From Astrothelium macrocarpum (Eukaryota > Ascomycota > Dothideomycetes > Trypetheliales > Trypetheliaceae): a stretch of DNA of 46,909 nt. Shown in pieces: positions 20,259 to 30,490 of this stretch (position 1 is its first letter; the number at the start of each line of letters is the position of its first letter). A program made the position numbers and the translations under genes. The stretch covers positions 1 to 46,909 of the forward strand of contig JAGEMR010000186.1 of NCBI GenBank assembly GCA_021030915.1. Reading direction: 5' to 3'. Below the pieces are notes generated by a model, which worked only from the letters and a program-made list of their open reading frames with translations, did no database searches and was not told the DNA's origin.

Positions 20259-21155
20259 TCATCGCCCTCCACTCGTCCAGCCTCTCCGTCTTAGCTTGGG
20301 CTTTTCCCCGTTAATTTTTTCCACTTTGACATCACCATCCTTTTCATCATCGCCATCTTCATCATCAATTCGGTACCGCCTCACACTTGCGGTATCATCT
20401 CCATTTTTTTCATCGTAAAAATCAATACAATGATCCTGCGTCACTTTTGCCTTCTTCTCACTTCGCCTTGCCTTTTTCCAGAATCCTCGCCATCCTTTAC
20501 ACGATTTCTCAATATCGGCATACTGTTTTGCGCGAGTTTCTGGGCTAAGCCATTGTGTCGTGGTTGGAGCAATAATCTCTATGGGTATGCAGTCCATTGA
20601 TGGAACTTCGGGTTCAATTGGCTCTGATGAAATTGGATCCCAAGGGTTGGCAAACGCGGGCATCTTTGAATCCACGCATTTGTCTTGCGGGATTGGACGA
20701 GATGGTAAAGCCGTGAAAGGATCACTGGCAATGGATGTAGACTGACTTCGGACGCTGGACCTCCCGCTGTTGAGGCTCGGTGGAGGAGGTATATCAGGCA
20801 TCTCTCCATTAGGTGTCGACTTTGACCGCATGATTGCACAAGAACGAATGTACAAGGCATTGAGTTCTTCATTTGTACATGCTCGCTGGGAGCCTACAGA
20901 AGGCTTGTAAGAATGGTGCGCCGGTCGCTGATGTCTGGTCATGTCTCCAGCGACGTATGATACAGATGGACGTTGCGAGCTACGAGACGAGCATCGACTT
21001 CCGTAAGCGCTGTTTGAGGCACGTTTGATACTTGCATTGGAAGCAACAGGTTTGTCGATGGACTTGCGGAGATCTACATGACCGATGCCACTATCCGCGC
21101 GACTCGTTCGTATGGAGGTCATCACTGGTGACGATTCTGGAGTTGCTCGGTCCAT
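20259..21155 (-). CDS. Hypothetical disordered protein with conserved C-terminal block
   Basis: A single exon encodes 298 residues. The first 150 are Ser/Arg-rich and probably disordered. A short helix-like segment, CTNEELNALYIRSCAIMRSK (about 92-111), and a C-terminal block, TTTQWLSPETRAKQYADIEK then GWRGFWKKARRSEKKAK (about 199-240), look constrained. A very acidic DDEDGDDEKDGD run follows and the end is basic. No named domain, signal peptide or membrane helix is seen. The composition suggests a regulatory or scaffold protein, but I make no functional claim. ATG 21155 is the first in frame. Confidence 0.65.
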   Translation of the reverse strand: MDRATPESSPVMTSIRTSRADSGIGHVDLRKSIDKPVASNASIKRASNSAYGSRCSSRSSQRPSVSYVAGDMTRHQRPAHHSYKPSVGSQRACTNEELNALYIRSCAIMRSKSTPNGEMPDIPPPPSLNSGRSSVRSQSTSIASDPFTALPSRPIPQDKCVDSKMPAFANPWDPISSEPIEPEVPSMDCIPIEIIAPTTTQWLSPETRAKQYADIEKSCKGWRGFWKKARRSEKKAKVTQDHCIDFYDEKNGDDTASVRRYRIDDEDGDDEKDGDVKVEKINGEKPKLRRRGWTSGGR

Positions 21156-22831
21156 ACTTTGTCAATAAAGCCCTACTGGCGCGCAAAGGATTGCTAGAGA
21201 TCGGATTTGGGAGCAATAGGGTGGTTCCGGCGAATGTTTAAAACGGTCGATGTCCTCCAGTGACAATCGTAATAAACGCAGCCGAGACTTTACAAACCTT
21301 GATGCAGCGGTCAGTCTAAAGATACCGACTTTTACTTGGTGCACCAACCTTATAACTCAGAGTAAAAGCGAGCATATAATGTGCTAAAATGGGAAGAAAA
21401 TCAATTTCTTTATCCAGCTTATCGATAATGCTTCAGATGGCTCTTTGAGCCAAAAAACGAAATACTGATGAGAAGTCTATTGGAAAAGTGGAGTGAGGTA
21501 TGAAAGCGTGGGTCGGCGAGTATTCCAATGACCATAAAGTGAAAATTCCAATCACAAGAACAACAAGAGAAGGACCATCTGAGCGGACCGTCAAAGCAAC
21601 GGCTCCATGCAACAGAGTGATGGTGTGGCGCTATTGCCTTTCACCGCTGTTGACTAAGGTGCTCATTGGTGGGAGTCAATAAGTCTTTGTCCCAGGACTG
21701 GCTTGAGTAGGAAACCAGGGAGAGCAGTAGTAAGTATTAGCGATAACAATAACAAACGTGATTAAAATGAGCCTGGCAAGAAGTGCAGGCAATTAAAAGG
21801 GAAAGATAAAGGGGAGATGAGAAGGCAGGGAGCTGATATGGTAACCAAAATAGAATTTGCGAAGAAAAGATACCTGGATAAAGCCTGGAAGCAGTTCACA
21901 TGCAAATTCTGCAAAAATCTGTTCTTGGGATGAGCAAATGCCAAGCGTGTGACAAGGCGAATCAATAGCGGCCAAGGCCTATTATTGACAGACGCCCTCC
22001 TGACGCATGCTTGCCCATTCGTCCACTGTCATTCGCGCAGGCGCATGCTTGACGCGTCTAGAGCCCTGTTGCGAATGCCCAAGCCTCGCCGCCGCCTGAG
22101 TGGGTCTGGATGCAACGCGATGATCAAGACTCCAGCATGCCGTTTATGGGCCTGATATGTAGAGCATGACATCAAGGCGGAAATCTCGAGCAAACGCGAC
22201 GGAATCAAGCTGCTTTTGAGTAAGCAGTCAAGGGCCGTCGATGGTGCAAGAATGATGTCTGAGGCAGAAGTCACGCAGACAAAGGGAGCGACGGCTTGAC
22301 AATAGTAAGGCCACCGGCGCGGCCCGATCTCGCTGTGTTTCGACACCCGCGAACATCGGAACCAGATGACAAACCCTTGAACCGAACGTTATCCGAACGG
22401 CATCACCATGCCGATCACTTGTCCATTGATTTTCTGTGCCGCAGAAACTTGCTGCTTCTATAAATGTTGACTCATTAAATCTTGAAGCACAACCATGTGC
22501 CGCTAAATATAGGTGTGATATAGGGGAAACACTCATGCTGTCGAATACACGTTGCTCTCACATACCGATGACGCGAGCTTCCATGCCATTGCCCTGTCTA
22601 TCATGCTCAAGGTAATTACCATTGCTGCTTGTACCTCTTTTCAGCCTCACCAGGATTTTGGATCCCGTACCTGAATATTCTAGGATGGAACAGATTGCCG
22701 CGTTTTCCTTCTGGCCCTCTGAAAGAACACCAGCGTTCGAATTTTGCTGTGACTTTACCACATAGATTCCAGATGATCTACCATCATTCGATGGTTGACC
22801 AAAGTCTTGGTCATGTGCATTTTGCTCGCGG
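21156..22831. promoter_or_regulatory. Long divergent intergenic region
   Basis: 1.7 kb lie between two divergent genes. Several frames of 60-105 codons overlap on both strands without any recognisable family or splice continuity, so no gene is supported. It must contain both promoters. It is the longest gene-free stretch in the core of the island. Confidence 0.45.
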
Positions 22832-23824
22832 ATGGATTCTTTAGTCTATACAAAGCCTCAGGTGGCCTTGGAAATGTCTACACCACAGAGTCGACCTACT
22901 CGACCTCAAAAAGGTCCTGATGGATATCCCGAACCGTTCGTCGTGCCTCCCAGATCCGAGCACAGACACACATTCATCATCTTACATGGCCGTGGCTCCA
23001 ACGGTATCACTTTTGGATCCGAGCTTCTTGATACCCCTATTACCGGTCACTCTAATAGGACCCTCCCGGACGTCTTTCCCTGTGCCAGATTCGTGTTCCC
23101 TACAGCATCTTTGCGGCGGGCCACGCTCTTCAAGAGGTCGCTCATTACACAGTGGTTCGATAATTGGTCGCTAGACGCGCATTTGGAGCGGCAGGACCTC
23201 CAGATCAATGGTTTGCGTGAAAGTGCAACATTTGTCCATGCTCTACTAAAGGAAGAGATCAACCTCGTAGGTAGCAAAAATGTTGTGCTTGGAGGACTGA
23301 GCCAGGGGTGTGCAACCGCATTGATATCGTCACTGACTTGGGATGATGACCCGCTGCCTGCTGTGTTTGGGTTGTGCGGATGGTTGCCGTTTGCTAAGAT
23401 GCTGCAAAGTTCCGTTATCGATAGCGAAAAGCAAAACGATGTGGATATAGCTGAGGATCCCTTCTTGCGTCCCGAAGACGATCGTGACCAAGCCCTCAAT
23501 GTAGTTCCCGCAGAACAACTAGACGTAGCCAAGCCAGATAACGGGATGAAAGCCCGTCGTCGCGCGATTGTGGAGCTATCCGAGGAGCTGGAGATGACGC
23601 CCTCGCAGTCCCTGCGAATGTCATTCTTGAATGTGCCAATCTTTCTTGGACACGGTTCAGAAGACGAGAAAGTCCCAGTCAAGCGTAGCGAGGAAGCTCG
23701 AGATTGTCTCGAGTCCCTTGGTGCCAATATGTCATGGAAGGTGTACGAAAGACTTGGACATTGGTATTCGGGAGAGATGCTGACAGATTTGGTTCGCTTT
23801 CTGAGAGATAGAACAGGGTGGTGA
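22832..23824 (+). CDS. Acyl-protein-thioesterase-like carboxylesterase (Abhydrolase_2)
   Basis: A single exon encodes 330 residues. It is an alpha/beta hydrolase of the phospholipase/carboxylesterase family, related to acyl-protein thioesterase 1. Visible are the oxyanion strand FIILHGRGSNG (48-58), the nucleophile elbow GGLSQGCATAL with Ser157, Asp278 in LGHGSEDEKVP, and His310 in ERLGHWYS, so the triad is complete. It is longer than typical thioesterases (about 225-240 residues). The extra material is mainly an insert at about 195-262, rich in Asp, Glu and Lys, between the lid strand and the Asp strand. That insert is typical of a filamentous-fungal subgroup of unknown substrate. ATG 22832 is taken; Met15 (22874) is an equally good start. 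No signal peptide. Confidence 0.85.
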   Translation: MDSLVYTKPQVALEMSTPQSRPTRPQKGPDGYPEPFVVPPRSEHRHTFIILHGRGSNGITFGSELLDTPITGHSNRTLPDVFPCARFVFPTASLRRATLFKRSLITQWFDNWSLDAHLERQDLQINGLRESATFVHALLKEEINLVGSKNVVLGGLSQGCATALISSLTWDDDPLPAVFGLCGWLPFAKMLQSSVIDSEKQNDVDIAEDPFLRPEDDRDQALNVVPAEQLDVAKPDNGMKARRRAIVELSEELEMTPSQSLRMSFLNVPIFLGHGSEDEKVPVKRSEEARDCLESLGANMSWKVYERLGHWYSGEMLTDLVRFLRDRTGW

Positions 23825-23937
23825 TGGATTCGAAAAATGGGAAAGGCATGCGAAAGTCTAGTCTAATGCTTCGAGCTTATATATCTATTTCACTACCATT
23901 TGACGCAATTAGCTTTCGCATTCCGCCGTGAGAAATG

Positions 23938-26242
23938 TCAATCATCAAACGTGATCTTCGTAGCCTGCTTCATCTCGCTTGGATCCTTGAAAAAGTTCCC
24001 ATATGCCTCGTGTTGTTTCTTTTTGACGGTCCCTCCGAACTTGAGGAGCTCGGGTGGGACTTTCTGGTCAGCCTTCTTTAACACATTGATCAACGCACCA
24101 GCGAGGTGCTTGTCTTTTTGCGAGAAGAGGGTAATAGCTAAACCAGATCTACCTGCACGTCCAGTCCTAAAAAGAATTAAGTCAGCATCAACCGTGACGG
24201 ATAAAGAGTTGAGATTCTCACCGTCCAATGCGGTGGACATAATCCTCCACAGTCAGAGGAAATGTCATGTTCACAACGAGGTTGACGTTGGGGATATCTA
24301 GACCGCGACTTGCTACGTCTGTAGCAATAAGTATTGGCACATAGCCTTCTTTGAAGGCTCGCAGATTGGCTGTTCGTTGTGGTTGGCTCAAGTCGCCGTG
24401 GATACTGACAACCCTCAGATCCTTTCTCTTAAGAAAGACTTCAACCTTGAAAGCCTCTTTTTTGTATAGACAAAAGACCAAGATGCGATCTTGCCCCTCT
24501 CCACGCATGTTTTGCTTCAAAATCTGTAGCAGTCGAAGCTGCTTCTGGCTTGGTAGAACCACCTCCACGCTCTGTGTGATTCGATTATTGGCTCGAAGTT
24601 CTCCCTCCGGGTTATCACCAATACCAATCCTTACAGGCTCTGTCATAAAGGTAGCCGCAAGTTCTCTGATACTCGGTGGCCAGGTCGCAGTGAACATGAG
24701 GGTTTGCCTCTCGTTGCCAGTTTTCGGCATCGTTTGGACAATTTTTCGAATCGCTTCATCGAAACCTTTTTCTAACATGCGATCGGCCTCATCAAGAACC
24801 AAGTAGCTTACACGGCTCATGTCCGCAGCGCCTTCATCAATGAGATCTTGCAATCGCCCTGGTGTTGCGACCACGATATTCGCATTCTTCAACTCCTCTT
24901 TCTGGTGATGTTTCGGTACACCGCCATACAAACATACAACGCCAAGTTTCTGATTACTTCCAAGCTTTTTCATGTACTCAAATATTTGGCAAGCCAGCTC
25001 TCGTGTTGGAGTAATTATGACTGCTCTGATGCCACTCCTCTTGCCTCTTGGAATACTCGCGATATGCCTCACGCACGGCGACCCAAAGGCAAGTGTTTTG
25101 CCTGAACCGGTTTCTGCAATGCCGATAATATCGCGACCAGCCATGGCATAAGGCCAGGCTGCGGCTTGGATTGGGGTCGGGTCCTTGAATTGAGCAAAAA
25201 TAGTCCTATGCGCTCCATCAAAAAGGGGAAGGTGGGCAAACTTGGTAGCTGGCCGATACTTTGGATGAGATGAAGAGTCGGTGATGGTGATGAGATTCTC
25301 GGCGAGATATTCATCAATCTCTTCTTGCGGTGTTGTTGCAAGAGATGGATGTTCAATATAAACTGTTCCCAGGACCTTCGCTTCAGCAGCAGATACAGGT
25401 TTGTCATCAGTCATGCCGCCATTAGTCTCGCTAGAATCATTTTTCTCGTTCTCAATCTCATCGGTGTCTTCGTCAGTGTCCTCGTCTTCACCTGAGGTGG
25501 CGTCGTCTTCATCGCTACTGTCCTGGTCTTCATCCGTATCTTCGTTCTCTTCCTCTTTATTTCCAGCCTTTTCTCCTTTCCGTAACTGAGGTATTTGCCG
25601 CTTATTTCCGGATGAAGGAGGAACTAACACCCCGCCGTCTGAATCGTCGTCCGTACTGTCCTCGTTCTCGTCTCTATCATCATCTTTCTCATCATTATCT
25701 CGGCGTCCGTTCACAGCATCAAGTCTATGCTGCATTTCATCCTCCATTTGCTGTTTCCAGGCCTGTCTCTCCTCCTGGCGTTTCTGCTTGCGCCGCATGC
25801 TTGCAGTATTCGGCTCGCCTTCTGGTCCCAAAGCCTCCATCATCTCTTCCATTTTCTTGTATGGATCTTCCATGCCTCTATGCTTGTTGGCATGCTTTGC
25901 GATGTTGTAGAGCTTGATTTCGCGTTTGAGGATCTTCCGCTCCTTTTTTAATGCTCGGCGCTCGTCTTTGGATGGTTTTGGAATGTGATCAAGATTGATG
26001 CGAAATTTTTTGGAGTCAGGATCATCAGTAGCGGCAGCCTCTAGCTTTTCGTTCTCTCCTTCTTCTGATGAGGAAGCAGGATCAGAAATGTCAGTCGTCG
26101 CATTGGTTGCTGAGGTCTGATTTGCGTCCGCTTGCTCTTTAGCTATACGCAGGGTTTTCATTCTCTTTCGATGTACAAAGGCATCAGCAATGAGTTCGGC
26201 CTTCTTGGCCCATTTGTGTCTATCTTTTCGTTTCTTAGCCAT
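23938..26242 (-). CDS. dbp3: ATP-dependent RNA helicase Dbp3
   Basis: Two exons, 26242-24222 and 24166-23938, are joined across a 55-nt intron inside motif VI (HRIGR|TGRAGR) and give 749 residues. Dbp3 is a nucleolar DEAD-box helicase for rRNA processing of the 60S pathway. Motifs: Q motif FKDPTPIQAAAWP (about 352-364), motif I AETGSGKT (about 376), PTREL, DEAD (about 484), motif III as TAT in MFTATWPPSIREL, HGDLSQ, DVASRGLD and HRIGRTGRAGR. The tail LLKFGGTVKKKQHEAYGNFFKD and closing ATKITFDD are diagnostic of Dbp3. The N-terminal 290 residues are much longer than in Aspergillus Dbp3 (about 500 in total); they hold a basic coiled coil (RRALKKERKILKREIKLY) and a long acidic Asp/Glu/Ser tract. 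I start at MAKKRKDRHKW; an ATG 57 nt upstream is in frame. Confidence 0.92.
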
Positions 26243-27021
26243 GGTTGCAATCGGTTTGACGTAAAGGTGGATAGCTTTGAGAAAATTGTTAGTGGGCACT
26301 TTGATTTGGCGATTTTTTTGCTTGGTCCGTGCGCAAGAGCTTCAACAGCACTAATAAGTATTGCCTATCTCACCACCTCCCTACATTATGTGCAGTTATT
26401 GCTGTCTAACTGATAAGATTAGAAGCATTGTGTGAAAGGCCTGATCACTTCATGACCATGAAAAGCTCCCAAGACTCAGCATCTACATTAAGCGTGTGAG
26501 TCTTCTCTCTCAGTGTATCCAAGGCTAGCGCCGCTGTCTATGATATCCACTTTAAGAATTGGCAGCATATTGACAAGAACACCACCGTATCATCGCAATC
26601 GGCAAAAGCTTCCAAATTCACAATTAATGGGGCCGCCTTGCGGTTCCGCTTGCATCCGTGGAGTGGGATGAAGGTGATTGATAGCAAAGGATGAGATCAA
26701 AGACGCGGGTCGATTGGCTTCAGACCTTCCCTTTTGAGCCTTCCCCCTCGGTTTATCGCCATCCTGCAACTTTCCTCCACTTATTGGCGTCAGTTAAGTG
26801 CAAACTTGCAACCTAGGTCGCCACGCGCAATTCATAGGGTACTTGTTACCATGCTTCAGATCCGTGCAGCCTTTATCTGCATGTCCTAAGTGCTAGGCAT
26901 TCCTCTGACGCCTGGATTCTTTGCTCCCTGTGTTTTCTACGATTTCCATTTGTACTTCCCCATCTGTTCGCACTTGTCGCGTGATCTTTCGTCAGAGTAA
27001 ACTATAAAATCAACCGCCAAG
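26243..27021. promoter_or_regulatory. Divergent intergenic region DBP3 / MFS transporter
   Basis: About 780 bp without a recognisable gene lie between divergent start codons. Pyrimidine-rich leader-like stretches precede 27022. No specific nitrogen- or carbon-control site could be assigned with confidence. Confidence 0.45.
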
Positions 27022-28632
27022 ATGGCAGACGAAAAGGCTGTGCAATCAGAGCAGATAGAAGAACCAAGGACGGAGAAATTGGTCGAAGAGGCAATTCGCC
27101 ATGGCCATGTGGATGAAAGAATTCTTCAACATTCACACGATGCAGATGAAGCTCTAAAAGCTTTTGTAGGCCATGAAGGCCAAATCATTGAAATTGATGA
27201 GGCTACGAATAGGGCATTGCTTCGAAAGATCGATTGGCATCTAATTCCAGTGAGCCTTTTCGCACTTTGAACGTACAAATATTTTGATAACATCCACCAG
27301 ATCATGTGCGTGGTCTACGGTCTAAACTATCTTGACAAAACCACGCTCTCCTATGCCAGTGTCATGGGTCTCAAGGATGATATTCACATTGACAGCTCTC
27401 AGTATAGCTGGCTGGGTTCAATGTTTTACTTTGGCTATATCGGTTGGGAATACCCCACAAATCGTCTCCTGCAGAGACTTCCATTGGGCAAATACTCCGC
27501 TTTCAACATCATGATGTGGGGTATTGTGCTTTCATGCTTTGCAGCCGTGAAGAATTATGGTGGCGCAGTCACAATTCGCTTCTTCTTGGGAGTCTTCGAG
27601 GCAGCGGTCACTCCAGGCTTTGCGTTGCTGACATCGCAATGGTATACCAAGACTGAACAAGGCACGAGGACGGGAATATGGTTCAGCTTCAATGGATGGG
27701 CGCAAATTTTTGGCGGCTTGGTCGCGTACGGCATTGCCAAAGGGGTCGAATACCACGGGTCCTCAATCGCGTCTTGGAAAATCGTTTTTCTGTTGACCGG
27801 TCTTCTGACTTTCTGCATGGGTGTTGTGTTCTGGTTTGTAGTGCCTGATAATCAGATGAACGCCCGCTGGTTGAAGCCAGAGGAACGGTTGTTAGCCATC
27901 GAACGGATTCGGGTAAATCAACAAGGAGTCGGGAATAAGCACTGGAAGATGTATCAGCTCAAAGAGACTTTCGCAGATCCTCTGACTTGGGCCTTCTTCT
28001 TCTACGCTCTTGTTGCTGATATCCCAAACGGCGGTGTCTCCAACTTCTTCTCTCTCCTCATCGAATCCTTTGGCTATACTGCAGATCAATCCCTTCTCTG
28101 GGGCACGCCTGGCGGCATTGTTGAGGTTGTCACTCTGGTTGTTTGCCTTCACTTAGGCGATAGGTTCAACAATCGTATCCTTATCAGTGGCTGCTGCTTG
28201 CTTGTTTGCATTCTTGGGATGGCACTCATCATCGGTCTTCCAAAATCAATGCCAAACGGCAGGCTGGGTGGCTATTATTTAACCCAAGCATCAGCAACGC
28301 CTTTTGTCGCACTTCTTTCTCTCGTCTCATCGAACGTGTCTGGTTATACAAAGAAGACCACTGTCGCTGCGCTATTTTTGATTGGGTATTGCACTGGCAA
28401 TATTATCGGGCCCCAAACATTCCGGGGAACCAACTACGTCCCTGCGGAAATTACCATCATTTGTTGTTGGGGTTTTTGCATCTTTGATCTTCTTTTCATT
28501 TACTTCTACTGCAAAATGCAGAATCAGAAGAAGGCTGCCATTAGGGCACGTCCTGGTTACGTGAAGCTGGAGAATCAAGAGTTCTTGGATTTGACGGATA
28601 GAGAGAATCCCGAGTTTGTATATCGGGTTTGA
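27022..28632 (+). CDS. MFS transporter, Dal5/Tna1-like anion:cation symporter
   Basis: Two exons, 27022-27249 and 27301-28632, are joined over a 51-nt intron and give 519 residues. The N-terminal 75 residues are hydrophilic and cytosolic, ending in the family's RKIDWHLIP just before helix 1. About twelve membrane helices follow. Helix 1 carries YGLNYLDKTTLSYASVMGL and helix 2 SWLGSMFYFGYIGWEYPTN, and a LGVFEAAVTPGF signature follows, all typical of the ACS (Dal5) group that imports allantoate, nicotinate, biotin-type or other organic anions with protons at the plasma membrane. The central loop (WLKPEERLLAIERIRVNQQG) and the C-terminal NYVPAEITII fit. The substrate cannot be told from sequence. 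The SDR pair downstream faces the same way, 0.8 kb off, so a joint pathway is possible but unsupported. Confidence 0.9.
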
Positions 28633-29443
28633 TTCATTGTAAACATTGAAATCTATCAATGATCGACTATGCAGAAATAGTCAACCGATCTTACACCCGT
28701 CCCATGTAAGGATCCTCCAACGAGTATCGTTACTTCATGTCATTGGCCTTGTCGATGATTTAGTGAAACATACCACACGAACAGAATTCACGTATGGCTC
28801 GATTTTGTGTGGATCCATGCTGTTCGTGTTGCCTAATAACTCCCTGCTCAAGTCGGTGTCTTGAAAATTTAATATTGCTTGAGCCTGGGTATCTACGGAT
28901 TCGAGTTGAATGAGAGTGAGAACGTGTTTCGCTTCAAATTATATGTGTGATAGGTATGAACAATGCAATCCAGATTTTCATGTCTGCGTCAGACATAAAA
29001 GATGAAACTTTTGATCGCTGGACAAGCTCTCGAGACAGCCAGGCGACCAAAATTTAGGAATCGATCCTTGTGCATGCCATGAGCAAATATCCGACGGGAG
29101 AGAGGGCGATTCTGAGCATTAATCATCGGCCATGACTGTGATGCTGAGAGCGATACTTTCATCTTGATCGAAGCCTCGATCAGAATTTCACGTCTAAACA
29201 CAGTATTCAAGAAATGCGGCAATGTCAAGATTGGGACCCAAGATACGACTGCCGATATCAAGCGGAGGCGTGACGATCTCGAATGCAGACTCATAAACAT
29301 ACATAACAGACACAGTCTCTTTTCGAAGCAAAGAGTAAAGTCGTCGAACATTCTCAACGGAACATTTCCGCGATGCTTTCCGCGCAATCACCCCGCGATT
29401 GCCCCACACGTCTAAGAAGCAGCACATTATCACATTAATTGAG
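28633..29443. promoter_or_regulatory. Intergenic region upstream of the microprotein/SDR pair
   Basis: About 810 bp follow the transporter. The first part is its 3' UTR. A weak minus-strand frame at 29194-29427 lies close to the microprotein ORF. The promoter of the microprotein/SDR transcript must lie here; I find no clear TATA box. Confidence 0.4.
29194..29427 (-). CDS. Doubtful small ORF, 77 residues
   Basis: An open minus-strand frame runs from ATG 29427 to TAG. The second half (VRRLYSLLRKETVSVMYVY, PPLDIGSRILGPNLDIAAF) looks more protein-like than chance frames nearby, with balanced composition. No family is recognised. Its start is only 16 bp from the oppositely directed microprotein ATG, which leaves almost no room for two leaders. 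It may be a remnant of an older gene or a chance frame. Confidence 0.22.
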   Translation of the reverse strand: MCCFLDVWGNRGVIARKASRKCSVENVRRLYSLLRKETVSVMYVYESAFEIVTPPLDIGSRILGPNLDIAAFLEYCV

Positions 29444-29536
29444 ATGGATTTGTACCAGTGGCTTTACATCTTGGTCATGGTCGCTGTACCTCTATTGTTC
29501 ATTATCCTACTTCGAAGGAGATTGAAAGAAGAGTAA
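29444..29536 (+). CDS. 30-residue single-helix membrane microprotein ORF, overlapping the SDR start
   Basis: ATG 29444 opens 30 codons ending in TAA 29534-29536, whose last A is the first base of the SDR ATG (TAATG). The peptide begins MDLYQWL, continues as one uninterrupted hydrophobic helix with a single Pro at about residues 7-23, and ends RRRLKEE: a membrane anchor with a positive, probably cytosolic tail. The size and layout recall one-helix proteolipids such as yeast Pmp1, although sequence similarity is not claimed. Both ATGs have G at -3 and G at +4. No other ORF separates it from the SDR, so one mRNA would carry both, with the ribosome restarting at the overlap. The function is unknown; partnership with the SDR at a membrane is a natural guess. 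Frame length alone is short, so this needs homologues. Confidence 0.55.
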   Translation: MDLYQWLYILVMVAVPLLFIILLRRRLKEE

Positions 29537-30361
29537 TGGCGGCCCAGAAAGTTGCGCTCGTCACCGCGGGTACAGCTGGTCTTGGAGCTCAAGTTGCTCG
29601 GGCTCTTGCGCCGGACTTTCGAGTCGTAAGATTGCTTGCGATTTAAGGCCGCTGATTTCAATAGCTAATGAGCACAACAGGTCGTGAATTATGCAAACAA
29701 TGCTGAGCGCGCTCAATCGCTGTTGTCTGAACTATCTTCGATCCCTTATGCCACTTCTCAAAACGATCCGGTCGCTCCCCGCTTTCACAGTGTGAAAGCC
29801 GATGTGTCATCCAAACCTTCAGTACAATCCCTAGTTGCAGAGACAGTGTCAAAGATGGGTCGCCTTGATGTCGTGGTTTCCAATCACGGATGGACCCGTT
29901 TGACCAACTTCATGAATCTCTCTGAAGGATTAGTCGACGAGGATTGGGACAAATGCTTTACCTACAATGTCAAATCACATCTCTGGCTCCTGGCCGAGTG
30001 TAGGGATGAATTGGATAAGAATGAGGGTGCCTTCATCACGACTGCAAGCATCGCGGGTGTGAAGCCGAGTGGAAGCAGTCTCCCATATATGGTAACCAAG
30101 GCTGCGCAAATTCACCTTGCGAAATCTTTGGCGGTCATATGCAGCCCGCGAATCAGAGTTAATAGCGTAAGCCCCGGGCTCATGTTGACAGAGTGGGGCA
30201 TGAAGTTTCCAGAGGCGAAGAGGGAGGCAAGCAGAAACAATACGAAACTGAAGCGGCTGGCGACAGTAGAAGATGTCGCCGATCAAATCCGAACGCTGGT
30301 GCTTAGTCGATCAACGACAGGACAGAACTTGTTAATAGATGGCGGACTTGCGAATATGTAG
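29536..30361 (+). CDS. Short-chain dehydrogenase/reductase (SDR)
   Basis: Two exons, 29536-29625 and 29681-30361, are joined over a 55-nt intron (donor GTAAGA) and give 256 residues, normal for a classical SDR. Visible are the nucleotide-binding turn TAGTAGLGAQVA (10-21), where classical enzymes have TGxxxGxG so the first Gly is Ala here, and ADV (about 69-71). The strand-4 motif is written VVSNHGW instead of NNAG. TASIAGV contains the catalytic Ser (153), YMVTK has Tyr166 and Lys170, and VSPGLMLTEWG is the usual C-terminal PG motif. The family uses NAD(P)H to reduce or oxidise small molecules; the substrate is unknown. It is unusual that the start codon overlaps the stop of an upstream microprotein ORF. 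Confidence 0.88.
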
Positions 30362-30490
30362 TCTCAAACAACGCTCCAAATCTGCCTGGTTGTTTGTAGA
30401 AGACAATTCTACCTCGAAAGTCCCGGAGATATTAATGATCGCTCATAAACATTGCAATCATGTATTTGAACGATCCTCGACATGGTGGAC

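Noticed and set aside
27022..30361. MFS transporter plus SDR as a catabolic or metabolite gene cluster
   Set aside because: Only two enzyme-type genes, separated by 0.8 kb, with no regulator or further pathway enzyme; not enough to claim a cluster.
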